In this document: piece by piece, positions 30,556-43,518 of the stretch
How the letters are laid out: every line of letters begins with the position of its first letter
Position numbering within the stretch: position 1 is the first letter of the stretch
NCBI GenBank assembly: GCA_029961685.1
Contig: JARWKL010000007.1
Coordinates: 4,484,708-4,548,707, forward strand
Length of the DNA: 64,000 nt
DNA from: Aristolochia californica
Taxonomy: Eukaryota > Streptophyta > Magnoliopsida > Piperales > Aristolochiaceae
Direction: 5' to 3'
Program-made: the position numbers and the translations under genes
The notes under the pieces: model-generated
What the model was told of the DNA's origin: nothing
Database searches by the model: none
What the model saw: only the letters and a program-made list of their open reading frames with translations

Positions 30556-33409
30556 TTTTTGCCAAAACGTAACCAAAAGAACGGCTTTTTCCACCTCCAC
30601 CACCTCGCTCTTCAGCCTTTCTGCAGAAAGTAGACGCTCCACGCTCAAGACCAAAAACCCAGTTTTGATTTCTGGGTTTATTCTCTCGTGACACACGATA
30701 CCATAAATGCTCACCACCAGGCTCCTCACTCGTCACCCTCGCCAACCTCTCTCCCTTTTCTCGCCGCCTTGTTTCGTTGTCTCCGCTCCCCCTCCGTCTC
30801 TCTTGGACGACTTCGAGAGCCGAAAATGACGGAAAAAGAAACCCAGTTTCCGGATTATCTGATGTGTCACACTACCAAGATATATCCTTGTCATAACAGA
30901 AACCAACTCCCGTGGATACTACGGAGGAGGGAAAACGGTGGTCATCGCTTGAAGAGTCCGGGAAGCGTACGGCGTTTTGTTTCCTTGCTACATGTCTGTA
31001 CTCACGATGGCATCTGTGAATTGAATCGGGCGTCCTCGACTCTCCATTCACCAGGAGTCCCATTTGTACAGTCTTCCTCCTCGACGCTGCTGCCACCCAG
31101 CCAAGCCAGCTAGCTCCTTGGCCATTTCTCTGATTTCAAATAAAAAAAAAGGGAAAAACATGGAAACAAGATTGAGGTAAAAACCAGCCATATTATCAGC
31201 ATGATTGACTTGGGAAATGGTAATCTTTCAGGCTACACTTTGATGTCAAATGGCCACCTTCAGCTCCATTGGGTATATTTTCAAAATGTATCTAGAAGAT
31301 GACCTGTACGATAATATCACTTTCTGAAATGGTAACCCATTCTTGACCTAGTCGACTAGATGGGTTAGATTAAAGAAGGATTAGAGTCTTCCATTTTTTT
31401 GATTAAGTATCGACTCTCTTTAAAAATTGTTGTATTCTGGTACCAAGTCCAAGCGATTTAAAAACAACGAAAACATATATTTTATACGAAATTTGAAACA
31501 ATCAGATTATGGGTCTCTCACACCCATAAACAAAACATGAAATTTAAGTCAGAATCTGGGCAGTCGCCTAATGAGACGTGCTTGAGACGCATCTCTCGAT
31601 ACCTATTAATGGAGTGAAGGGGTAAATTTAAGGAGATCTCGTCTCCAACACTCTTTAATAATGATTTTTTTTCTTTTCTTCCGTTGAGCATGGAAAAAGA
31701 CAGCCATGGCTTCTCCAGTGCCCACAGCAAACATTTGAAAACAGGAAAAAAAGGGATATCAGGTACTTGTTTAATCGTTGTAAGGTTTGTTAACGAAGAA
31801 GCATCACGCATGCGCTCCACTACCCTTTCCAACTATCCCTCTCGGCCTAATTCTTCTTTTCCCTTGTTTTTAATACCTGAGCAGCGGTGCTTCATTAAAG
31901 ATTCTCAACTGCACTACTGGATCAGTCTTCATGATTCATGAAGCTTCCTTTTTTATTTTTTTTAAAAATCGAATAAAATAAAAATAATCCCAAATAAGTA
32001 ATTTTGCAGGTGTTGATACCATATCTATGATATATAATATCTCATGTTTTAATTTTTTAATATTTTAATATTAATAAAAAATAGTATTAAAGTCAAAATT
32101 TACCTTTCTTTGTTCTAGACGGCTTCAAGCCATCCAAGCCGACTGGCAAGAGAGAACGTCCAACCGGACGAGAAGGGCCCACAGAGAGCTGTGTGGGCCC
32201 GGTGTATTCATGTCAGTAGCACAGAAAAACCGAGACCTACTACGAGTAAAACCAAAGCAAGCAAAAGAAGAAGGCATCATGAGTGACACGTGCCAGTGAA
32301 GCATGCGGTCTTGTGGGCCCATGCCTGTCATCGTCTTTCGCGTAATTTAGCCGTCCGTCGGCGATTTTTACGTTTAAAAAGTCAAAAGTCAAACTACAGT
32401 TGACTTTGATGACTTTCCTGATTTTCTCTTCGCTTCTTTAATTAATTAACTTTATAACTCCGGCCTCATCGTAAAAGTGGGTCCCACAGATTTTTCCGAA
32501 TCTAAATCTCAGCCGCTGATCTACCTGCCGGATGCTTACAAAGCGGCGGGTTTCCCAATTTTTGGGACGTGACGTGGGCAAAGCGAAACAAAACCATCTG
32601 AATTTTCTTGGCCAGGATCGTTATGTGGTTTCCCTACTCAAAAACTGACTCGGATTCGGTGAGTCAATTGACCGAGTCTCAAATATATGAATAAAACTGT
32701 ACAGTCTCGAAGATCTTTCATTCCTTATCTCAACGTGGAAAAGTGATTTAATGTGTAGATTTGACTAGCTCTGAGTTCAATAAATGAGGTGGTGAGTTAG
32801 GAAGAAGAGATGGGTCCATGAAAGGAAGGGAATAACTTGATTAAAGGCTTTATGTCTGGGGTGTTATAGTATAAGCTTATAATTTCAAAAAGGTTTGCTT
32901 TTGTGGGTTGGTTGGGATAGTTTTATATTCATTCTGGAAGGGAATGAGATGGCCTTCAAAATCATGAAAGCTTAGGTAAAGAATGATGACAGGAAGAGAG
33001 AGAGAGAGAGAGAGAGGGAGGGGACCAGTACCTACTTGAATCCAATTTCATCCTCTTTCCCCTTTCAAATTCTCAATTTTTTATGGCTACTTCTAGTTAT
33101 TAGAAATTTGAGATCATTTCTGAAAGAGTGATCACTTTTTCCTCAAAAGAACAGTTTTCTGTAATTCTTGGATCACCCACTTTTACATAAAACTGTCATG
33201 TCAAATTAATCGGAGCATCACAAGAATCTTTAACACAACTACTTTAACCTTCACATGTAGTAGTTTACACAACAAGACATAGGAGTACAGTGATCTCAGC
33301 TACTGACCATCATCAGCAAATTCCCTTCATGAATGGCAGAGATGTTCAACCTTTGAGACCAGAATCTCTTCTTAAAGATTCAATGAGGAATCGAAATTGA
33401 TTAACAGCA
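30556..33409. other. Intergenic region between the sulfotransferase and HO2 genes
   Basis: Both neighbours are on the minus strand, so this holds the sulfotransferase promoter and 5' leader (nearest 30556) and the HO2 3' end. Open frames here, such as 30688-31113 (+), are Ser/Pro/Arg-rich and match no family. A (GA)n microsatellite lies at about 32993-33018. A promoter-like GC-rich island lies at 32100-32700. Confidence 0.5.
32170..32412 (-). promoter_or_regulatory. Cluster of plant promoter motifs
   Basis: An imperfect palindrome GGGCCCACA..TGTGTGGGCCC is centred near 32187, with another TGTGGGCCCA near 32312; these are site II / TCP-type TGGGCC elements. ACACGTGCC near 32286 is G-box-like. 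A W-box cluster (AGTCAAAAGTCAA and TTGACTTTGATGAC, 32379-32412) follows. All lie 1.6-1.9 kb upstream of the sulfotransferase start. Function is inferred from motif identity only. Confidence 0.4.
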
Positions 33410-36400
33410 CTATACGACTATCAAACGAACAATCTGCCCGGAAAACTTGAAGGACTTTGCTGCTTCTCTCAAGCATTTGTTCTTCTCATCTCTAGACCAA
33501 TGCTGGATCAACAAAATCTCCACAGTTAATAGAAGCAAAAAATGTTGAAACAAAGTTCTTTCAATCTGTGTTGCAGTTTGAAGGTATGATAAGAGAGTCT
33601 CACATCTCCAAGTTTGTTAAGCTTTTCTCTCATGTCCTTCAACATTTCTGACACATCTCCGTCCCACTTAGAGAATTCCAGTTCCCTCCCTTCCAAGATA
33701 TTCTCTGAAACCTGTGTATAATGAATTCAAGAAAAGCATTAATGAAGTAATATCCAAGGTTCAGAAAAACTCAATAATTCAAACACAACAGCCATAAAAA
33801 AGTTTTAACTACTAAATAAAACACAACCCCAAGTACTATTTGGAGTAGACTATCCTTTATATAGGTTTACAAATTTATTACTGTTAAGTATAGTATTATT
33901 ATTATTATTTTTATTTCGCAAATGAGTAGAATCTTTTTTGGTAAAAAGAACAGGAATTCACACTAAAGCTGAATCACCTGAAAATTCACACACACATATA
34001 AAAGATCAGCCTTCAACTCCATCGGAAAATCTACGAGCGATGAGAAAAGATTATATAAGACAACAAATAACTTTTAAAAGTTCAAGAAGAATGGCATTCA
34101 ACTCAAAAGGGCCCAGTCAAAACTCTTCTGTTAACCTTGTGAATCTTTTCAGAATAGATATGGTGTTATTCTATACATTCCCCTCACTTGCAGACCCTTA
34201 TTTTGCCTCATAAAACATGAACAATATCAGGGGAGGCCTCACTACAAAAAGGGTCACTTAGCTTCTTCCTTTTTGCAGCCAGAGAGCACGTTTTTGGACT
34301 TGCCTGCAAAGTATGGATGAAGGGATAAAGACCTCAGCATGGTCACGGCTTCCATAAATATCTGGACCAGTGACTAATGTCCTTGGAAATTGACCACAAC
34401 GTGACCTATACGATCTCTTATGCACCTTCCACATCCTACACATCCTGTATTACCATGGGAATTCCATTGGTTACAAATTAGGCATTTAGGGGCAATAGTC
34501 CGACCCAGTTAAGTGCTTTTCGTTATAAGCACCCTGTTGCTGTCCCATCTTTGCACAACGTCTATACAGAGAAATAGTGGCTACACTATACTATAAGCTC
34601 ATTAAAGCTTACAAGATGTACATGAAGATGTCAGCAATCAACCAGTAGAAAAGAGAAATGAAAGGCAATAATGAATTTCGTAAAGAAGACCCGAAGAGCC
34701 AAATTAGACAGGTAACACGATGCTTCTTAAGAAAAGTTCCTATTTGCCAATCGCCATCATACTACATCAGATGTAGGAGAACAACAGGTTTGTCACTTTG
34801 CTTGTATGGTTTGAGAAGTGAAATTAGAAACTCAAGTTTAGACTCGCATGATAAACCAGCATGACCAATTGAAAGTATCCTTTCTTCAAGAATTTTCTCA
34901 AAGGCTTTCTCTGGTAGTAATATAAAAGATAAAAATATATAAATAAACATAGTGCCAGCAATGGGCTATGAAGCAAAAAAAAAGTTGGCAGCTGCTATAG
35001 TTTCACAAAAGGGGGCATGCAAGAAATTCTAAGATCCAAGGAGGATGTCATTCTCTCTGCATGAGCAGCACTTCTCAAGCAAAAGTCACCTGTAATTGCT
35101 GTAACAAAGTCGCTTGCGTTCATGGTTTTCTCATGAAATTGTCCAACCCGCAGTTCCATGGCCTAAAATTATCAACCAGAACAATAGCTACAGACCTAAT
35201 CTTTCCTCTTAAAGCACCTCGCCTGAGGTACTTGATACAATGGTGATTGCAACCAAAAATTTATTACTGTTCAGCTAGAATTTAATCATAATGTCCTCAC
35301 AAGGCCCAAAGGAAGACTGGAGAAATCAAAATATTAGCTATCTAGAATAGAGAGATTTACATTCAATTCTAACTTCATTATCCTTGGACGGCGTACGTTA
35401 ACTCAAACTAGACTCTTGAGTTCAGCTTACTAGGCTGTTCTGCTATTCTCACCATTTGCTTACTCTACTTTGCAGAAAATACTAGCTATTTAGATTCAAT
35501 AAATTGCTATTTGTCTTTCATCATAGTGAAACATGTAATAACCACAATGAAAACTGATGAGAAGGATGTTCAATGCTCTCCCATTTTAGCAAAGGATCCC
35601 TGTCTAAGAATGAAAATTAATGCATTTAGATAGATTTTATATCTTTGGTTAAAGTTGAGCTTCCTCCTTAAATGACTAGTTGAAGCAAATACTAACCTCT
35701 TTCCAGCTAATTATCATCATCTACATGAGTGTTACTGAAGTGAGACAAACTGGGCTGCATACGAGTAAAAGTTTCAATAAGCATTTCAGAGTACCTGTTT
35801 CACAATAACCTGTCCACCGGTTATATGTGCAAAATAGACGTTGTAGAAATGGCACAGAAACGATGGCGCGCACTTCTCTGCAATTTCCTCCAAATACTTG
35901 GAATAATTTACTCCGGGAGGCCCTGGCTCGGGAATGGCGTGGCCTTGTTCTCTAAACCACTCCAAATCCTTAGAAAGTCCTACGGTTCTTTCCATCCCAG
36001 TTTTCCTAAAGTAGGCATCTGAACAAGAACAATGAAATTACAGAATAAACTGTTATTGCAGAACAATCAGCCATTAACAAACAAAAATAAAGGGAATTTC
36101 CCTTTTGACACGTACAGGCGACATGGTCTGATTCATTGACAACGCGGTCAAGGGTGTCGAAGACGAGCTTGCTGTCGACCAAGAACTTGAGGAATCCTTC
36201 CAAAGCGGGCTCCCACGCCTCCTCACCAGAGAGCCCTTCTCGGTCAGATGGGTCTGGCCGAAGCCTCATAGCCACGAACCTCATTTCTTCGACGATGCCC
36301 TTGTTCTCTCCAGGGTACTGTTTCCTGTACCGCTTTCTCTTCCTCACCACGGGCGGAGGGGTAACGGTGGTGGTTCCGCTGCAATCGCCATCGTTGGGCG

Positions 36401-36572
36401 GAGAGCAGTAAGAAATGAAGCAACGTCGGAGACTGGCCGTGGAAATAAAATTGCGGTTAGGGGGATTTCGAGGCAAATGTATAAAATTAGACGTACATTT
36501 GAATCGAGCGGAAAATTGTAGATTTTCCCACGAAGGAGATGAGGAAGAGACGAGTGAAGAGCGCAGCAGCAT
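33410..36572 (-). CDS. HO2: Heme oxygenase-like protein, HO2 class (plastid)
   Basis: Exons: 36572-36116, 36018-35795, 33711-33604, 33502-33410. They join in phase to 293 residues. The N-terminus is Ser/Arg-rich, like a plastid transit peptide (to about residue 55). A basic KRKRYRKQYPGE block and the heme oxygenase fold follow: GIVEEMRFVAMRLR, GFLKFLVDSKLVFDTLDRVV, LSKDLEWFREQG, CHFYNVYFAHITGGQVIVKQ, HWSRDEKNKCLREA. In catalytic plant HO1 the proximal heme ligand is the His of MKLHT; here that position is Arg105. This is the mark of the HO2 class, which binds heme poorly and affects phytochrome chromophore supply and plastid signalling. Gly is also replaced by Val225 in the distal helix. Length fits the family. 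Confidence 0.88.
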
Positions 36573-37207
36573 TCTCCTCTCCGAGGTTCTTACACCATCA
36601 AGTTTCAACAGAGGTAAGGGCCAGTGGGTGAGGTTGATTTTGATACATAAGGAAATGCAGGACAACCTGCAATCTTTGGATTGGGTTTTTTTTTTTTTTC
36701 TGTAAAAAAAATATAAAAGGCTACTTCTCACTTTCTCCCTTGAGAGATTGAACTCACGCAGTTTGAACATAAAAAAATTATTAAATTCACAGGATCGAAT
36801 ATCTTCTTTCCCAATTTTCTTGGAACCTTAACAGATTTTTTAATTCTCTTGCAATTCATTCTACAAGAGAACAAACATTATACTTGAATAAAACGCGATT
36901 TATCAAATTGCAAAATTCACTGACCAATGAAGTTTGTATCTTAGTTATATATAACCAGCATTCGGCCTCGAGTTTCAATCTTTACAACATACATTTACAT
37001 ACGGCAACAGAAAGATCAGAACCTGTCGACATAGCCGATAAATTAATAATACCTAAAAATAAATAAAAAATAAAAAAAGCTCTCTAACGACTATCTCACC
37101 TAGTTGCTTCTGCCCTCCTTTCTCCAAAGATAACTAGCACTACCTCTCTTCAAGGAAAGATGAAGATAAGTTATTGGCAAAAGTTTAAAGAATTTTGTGA
37201 GGATAAA
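36573..37207. other. HO2 promoter and 5' leader; 3' flank of the next gene
   Basis: AT-rich sequence between two minus-strand genes, with no exon recognised. The HO2 start was set at 36572 (MLLRSSLVSS); the frame is open upstream but low complexity, so it is taken as leader. Confidence 0.45.
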
Positions 37208-40200
37208 TTACGTTGTTGTGGAATGTTGTTTCATCGTGTGACAGGCCTTGAGCTTCTCCAAGAAGGCCAACGTTTCTGAATATGAAAGATCAGTGCGGTT
37301 AACAGGCTTGCAAGAATTTATATGATCAGTGGCTTCCAATACCTGTTTATCAAACAGAACGAATATAAACCATATCTGGTAGCTCACTAGGCAATTGAGT
37401 TATGAAAAACCAACAATAACTAAATACAGGTAAACTTTAGAATCGATCATAAAGTTTAACTTATAAATCACACTCTGAAACTTACAACAAGTTCTCCAAA
37501 GCCAGGATATGCTGATTCAATTGGCACGATTTCGAGCCGCAAAGCCCAACCCCCGTAACCTTCAACAATGGGGGTAACCTTTGTCTATACAACAATTTTC
37601 CTCCCATTAAGCAAATCAACAGTAGGTACAAATGTTTTAAGTGAAAATCAACATTTATCATATTTTTGGCAAGACAGATCCATAGCATTACCTCACTGAA
37701 GCTGAGAACATCGATTAGTCCTTTATTATGACGATGGCGAAGGAAGTCATTAAGATCCACCAATCTAGGAGATCCACTCCTCAGGTCCCCGACCTAGATG
37801 ATGATAGGAGTTAGATTGGGAAACCCGAAAACCAGAATCTGGCTGCATGAGCTCAGCACTTGTATAGACTAACAAATTGGGGCTTATCCTTGGATAACAG
37901 TTCATTTATTCCATGACCCCATTGATAAGAAGAAGCTGCGGAAACAAAAAGGAATTTTATTTGCTACTTCCTGCATGGTTAGCAAAACTAGCCATGCAGC
38001 CACAGAGCTCAGAAGAAACAAAAGAGGTTTTGAGAAATACTAACTGTAGGAGCTGGCCGAAATACAAGGCCCATGTGCCAAGGCATATCTGCTAATCTGC
38101 TGCCAAAGTGTGGACAGCTATAGAACACCTAAAATCAGGGCAAACTGTCATTACTAAAATATTAAATGAACAATAGCAGACATCTCCTCAACTAAGAAAG
38201 AAACAAAAACACATACAACTCCAAGGGTGTTGTTCAAAAACTCTTTCAAGTTCTCTGTCTTTGCTTGATATAACATCTGCTTAACGACCAGCCCTCCCAA
38301 GCTGCACAAAAATAATTCACACAATAAATATACAGTAATGAAAAGAATTTAAATACTTAATATCTTTATGAGTAAATAAATGAGACCTTTTTAATTTTAA
38401 AATAAATAAATGAGATAAAAAAGAATAAAATGTTGCTTAGGAGAAACATCGTACAAAAACAAATAAATCTAAAAAAATGCTAATTATAGACCTAATACAA
38501 GTTTGAATAGAAGATGGTGTATGGGCACAAACAGCAGAAATAGATGACTGACACCAACCAAAAGTTATTCAATAATTTAAAGGGCTAGAAAAGCTACGGC
38601 AATTAAACAAGAATACGCAAAGGTTAATCTCTGCCCTCCCCCCCCCCCCCCCCCCCCCCCCCCAAAATAAAATAAAATATATATATATACATAATCTAGA
38701 GTACAAGAAAAATGAAAAAAATTGAGAACAAGAGAATAAGACAAAAAGACAACCTATGGGTCACAAACACAACTGGTCGGCTACCAATACCTGCAGCATC
38801 CAACTTCTTCAGCAGCATAGAACTAACCTCCTGCAATTTTGAATCTTGGCCAATGGTGAGGGAGAAACAATTTCCAGCAAAAAAAGTTGAATAAGAAAAC
38901 ACTAAGAGTACACAGATCTGCGGGTCTGTAATTGAAGGGTAAGCTGTCTCTTTGTTCCACACATATGATTGGTCAGAGGCAATTAGAAATAGGTCATTTT
39001 CCACCAGAAAGAAAAATTGGATAAAGGTTAAATCTTATCCAAAATCCTGATCTTCACAAGCTCCTTTCAAGCTCTTTTTGTCCTTTATTCTAATCTCTTC
39101 ATTGTTTTACTTTTTTAAGATGAGTTTTGAACTACAACTGAAACCACAAAGTCACCTCTGCAACAATAATGATAAATTTCTCACGAAGGTGAAAGTGCAA
39201 AGCTTCAGAAATATAAAAGAACATAAAGGATGTACCTGAAGAGGCAAGCCAGCTCCGGACCATTGAGTCAGATTTGTCTGCATGAATCATTCAATTAGAT
39301 GCCTACGAGTTCATCAGAGGAACCCTCCTGGAGATGGCCTCAAAAAAATCAACTAGCGCTACTAATATGGATGATGCACACGCAATGCTTGTAATGACGT
39401 TAAAGCATGCATAAAACAAAAGCCAGAGAATATAGCACAAACCTTATACTTCACAGTAAAGATTCGACCATGAGGGAAATCAGATGCAAGCCACTCCCGA
39501 GGCCAGCAAGTCCCTTCTTTCCCAGCCTCCTGATCTATCTTCTCAACCAGACCTGATTTACTGGTAGTAGAAGCTTTGTCTTCTGTAATGCGCCAAGTCT
39601 TAAAGGGCCCCCCACGTAGGCCATGAACAAAAACTATGTCTAATGGTGGGTCCACTGAGTGTGACTGCATCTCAGACTTACTAATGGAAGAAGAGGACTC
39701 TTTGGGAGAAACAGAACCAGTCTCATCAGGGCATCTCCAATGTGGCAGTTCTGGATTCATCAAGAATATCATATCACTGTATCTAGGGCATGCTCTTCGT
39801 TGGTTCCTGCTCTCTGTGTCATACTTATCAGCATTTTCAACATTCCCATCTTCTTGCTGGTGACAGAGAACATTTAAGAGTGTAACCTTAGCATAACTTT
39901 TAACTTTTGGATCATTATATCCAGGGATTGAACCATTAGCACAATCTTCAAGCCATTTGCACAAAATAGCATCACTTATGATGGCTTCTTGGACCTTAGG
40001 CACAAGAGAAAGTATAGCTAAGAGCCGTGCTGCATGCTTCCGGATATGTGCTGCAGGAGGGACTCGAACTTGTGTAGCATCATGTGCATTAGCATGTGAT
40101 CAGATGCAGACAGGGTCTGACCTCTGTTGTCTGGGATCCTTGACGCATCATATGCTTCAGTTGCTGCTAGTTTTTCGTAATCATCCCGCAAAAGGTACTG

Positions 40201-43200
40201 TCTCAGTATATGTAAGACTCCAAAATCAACTATCTTATTTTGGGAGGTAGAATCTTCGGCACATATTTCCGTTAATGCTTTAATACCCTTAAGGGTAGCC
40301 ACTGCAGAATCGGCTGCATCAAACTTTGGCAAATTATCCTTTTTAATGTTCTTCAAAATCCCAGAAAATGGTTCCAGAGACAGAAAATCTGACAGAGGGT
40401 TTTCAACATCATAAATGGTGGTGGGTCCAAACCAGTTGGCAGCTAGGTTGATAACAGCATTAGCCAACTCATGGACAGTCTGCGCTGCTGAAAGAGCATA
40501 GGATTGATAGATTTGAGTCTGCAAGCAGAAGAAACTATTCCTTTGAAAATATGACAAAGAAGAGTTAATTCTAGATAACATGAAAAGTGAAGAATGAAAA
40601 CAGTTGAAATGGATACTCTTTAAAACTGTTGAGGAAGAAAAGATGGAGATGGCAAAAAAGGATGTTTTAGACCTTCACTTCAGTCTTAGGCATAGTATTT
40701 CCTTTAGGCATTGCTGTTTTACTACTACTCAGGATGTCGGTCAGCATAATAGTCAGCCAACCCTGGGAGATCACCACTGATGCAGAGCCATGGCCTTCAA
40801 GAATACAAGAAAGGATTTTTGTAGCTGAAAAACGAGTACTGTCTGTTGAATATTTTCCAAAAATCCAGTGCAGAAGAATACCACACCAATGATGACTTTC
40901 TTCCAGAGATAAACAGCAATCCCCTGTAGAAAGCAATTCTAAGGCCTTCGCTAATCCTGCTTGCAGATTTTTATGCTTGGTGTTTTGTTTTGCAATTCTT
41001 CTCATCAAACTAAGTCCCTTTTCTCTCACAATTTTTTGTGCCTCTTCACACCTTTCCAAGGAAATAAGAAAGGCTGAAAGAGCCATATGGGCTAAGGCAA
41101 CATCTTCAGTTAAACTTGCCTGGGAAATGGTAGAAAGAAGAATGGAAGTCCATTCAGGAACTGAATCTGTTAATGGTAAATTCTCGTCTTGTAAAAGAAC
41201 TCGAGCCACAATACTCGCATGCCATTTTACGGATCTCTCTGGAGCCATCAAAGCTGTCATTATAGCATTTCCATCTCTATCAAGCTCTTGAATATGAGAC
41301 CGGTTAACATCTGAAGCCAAGGCCCAGTTTGCCAGGGCCCAAGTTGCAAATGGAACTGCCACATGTTCCCTCTGCAAATCATCCCAGAGCCCTGGAGTTG
41401 TAAGCAAAGCCAAGTTGCCTTCTAATGGAGATCTATAATGGTTCTTTCGCCAAACAAGAGTACTAGGAAGATGCTCAGGTGATTGATCCAACCTTAGGAG
41501 ACCATTTGTTCTTGAGAAGCCTACAACTGTTGTACCTCCAAGTAGTTTCATTCCAATACCCCGCAACCCTTCATCTCCATCTTCTTTGTTATTTTCATCT
41601 TGATCCTCCAAATGTATACCACCTTCTTCTATGACTTGGAGAACAGCTGCAATGTCTGCTATATCAGCTTGCCCCGGTAACTTTGGCTGAAATGAAGCCA
41701 AGTCCATGATGTCACACTTTGATGTAATGACATCCATGATTGCAGCAACTAGCATGCTTTGACCTTTGTAACTGTCATTCCCACCCAAAGATTTTTGTTT
41801 CACTTGCTGTAACAAGAAAAAGGCAAGGTCAAGGACGTGGAGAAGATCATAAAATCACAGCTGCCCATAATCAGATATTAATTGAAGGTTATCCAAGTAA
41901 AATTGGTATGTTAAAGAGCATCAGCAACTGATTAGATTGGCCTCTTTTGGCACGGAGGACAGGTAAAATAAGATGTAGAGCCTCATTTAACTTTAATAAA
42001 TTAGAAATCAATTGTGGCTAGTGCAGCATTTCACATGTACTCAATTTAGGTTACCAGAAACATGCCATCCACTGTACATATTAATGTAAGCCATTTCATA
42101 TTACTGAGATAGGTAAAATAGTTACTTCGATTGCAGAATAAATTGTGCCACAAATAACAGTGCAACTAAAGTTTTTGCAGCTTGCATTGCTGAACATGTA
42201 TCTCAAAAGAAAATCTCCAGTGAAAACTCTAATACGCGAAAAGTGGCAGCGGTTAATCCATCCAACGTCATGACACATTTAACAAAAGGAACACTGACTT
42301 AATAAAAATGTGAGGTTAACAAGAACCCTTTTTTTCAGAAGTATCTGTATTCCATTCTTCTATGCCTTATATCTGCTCACGTTTTTTTTTTGGAATTTGG
42401 GGGTCCAGCGGATCAGTCAAATATCTGCTCCCGGTTACAAACAAAGTTACAGCATGCCCTTGTTCTAGCAAGCATTTCTCAGTGTTTACATACAGTTAGA
42501 CTGTTATTCAAATAAATGTCTTTTTGTACTTTTCTTTAATGAAATTGAGAAGTTTGTACTTTTAGTAATTTGAATTGTACCGAGCTACACTCTTAAAAAT
42601 AAACATTTTTTTTCTCGGTGATAGGAGCAACATGAAGCCCAAGAAATTCTTTACGATACACCTCCACATGATCTTCATGCAGCTAGCAATTGTCAAAAGA
42701 TAGAAATATCTGCATTTATGTAAAGAAGAAAAAGGAAAAAGAACTACCTTTTGGTTACGGTGGGGCTGGAAAGAGAAAATAAACCTGAGAAGATTTGGCA
42801 CAGCACGAGGTCTCCCAAGCACGGCCTGACACACGTTGGGATCCGCAATCAAACACGCAAGCGCCCTTGCTGACTCCGCCTGCGTCCCGTTCCTGGACGA
42901 AGCCACCGTCTCCAAAAGCCAGTCCACCACGGCGCCACCGCCCGCCCCAACAATCGCCGCCCTACGACTTTCACTGGCCGAAACAATATCCGCCACCAAC
43001 GCCGCAACTCTAAGCTCGAAACCGGACCTCACCTCCTGATTCGCCGCGGACAGAACCGACCTCAGCGACCTCCAAAGCACAGCCGCGGCTGCCCCGGTGT
43101 GTCTCACCCTATTAAACACCCTCTGTACCGAATCATTAGACTTCTCAAGGGACTGCTCTAGTTCGGCGTAGAACTCCTGGGATTTCCGCTTGAGCTCGTT

Positions 43201-43518
43201 GGGATCGTCGGAGGAGATAAGTGCCGCGGCGCCAGCCACGGCGCCGGCGCAGAGAAGGGAGACAGAGACGAGGAAGGCGGGAAGGCGGAGGGATTTGGAA
43301 ACGGGGAGAGGGGAGAGGGAGGACTTGCGGTGGGGGAGAAGAACCGAGGAAGGGAGATCCTGGGAATTATGCTCACTGTTTGACGATGTAAGGGAGGTTA
43401 CGGGGGAAACATGGGAGAAGAAGCGACGGTTAGCCGCAGCGGCGGAGGAGGAAAAGAATCGACCGTGAGAGGCTCGGAGACAGAGACGAAGCATATTTTC
43501 ATTGGAGACCCGTTTCAT
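37208..43518 (-). CDS. SERAC1-like armadillo / alpha-beta hydrolase protein with a one-base frameshift
   Basis: Exons: 43518-42748, 41806-40673, 40518-39443, 39277-39236, 38830-38754, 38301-38217, 38128-38045, 37793-37692, 37584-37486, 37342-37208. The N-terminus is Ser/Arg-rich, possibly organellar, followed by a membrane segment (AFLVSVSLLCAGAVAGAAAL). Long helical, armadillo-like sequence follows. A lipase-like hydrolase domain comes last, with LDIVFVHGLRGGPFKTW and VVFVTHSLGGLVVKQ; the nucleophile Ser codon is split between exons 5 and 6. Exon 3 is 1076 nt where phase requires 1077, and the reading frame switches near 40097. As read, translation stops at 40018 after about 801 residues and loses the hydrolase; with the frame kept the protein would be about 1201 residues. 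The cause is a real mutation or a sequencing error. Either of two Met codons (43518 or 43494) could be the start. Confidence 0.85.
38638..38663 (+). repeat. Poly(C) run of 26 bases, then AT repeat
   Basis: C26 followed by AAAATAAAATAAAAT and (AT)n, in intron 5 of the SERAC1-like gene. Long C runs are rare in plant introns. The run is G26 on the transcript strand and could form quadruplex or slip in sequencing. Confidence 0.85.
42369..42432 (-). mobile_element. Possible micro-insertion of a retroposed fragment
   Basis: ATATCTGCTCACG (42369) and ATATCTGCTCCCG (42420) flank about 40 bases starting with a T10 run, as a minus-strand A-tailed fragment would. It is too short to name the source. Located in intron 1 of the SERAC1-like gene. 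Confidence 0.4.

Noticed and set aside
30260..31113. Plus-strand open frames of more than 140 codons
   Set aside because: They run through the A34 tract or the sulfotransferase leader and have biased composition; the minus strand explains the region better.
34258..34443. Short open frame inside HO2 intron 2
   Set aside because: No homology that I recognise and no splice signals that join it in phase to the HO2 exons.
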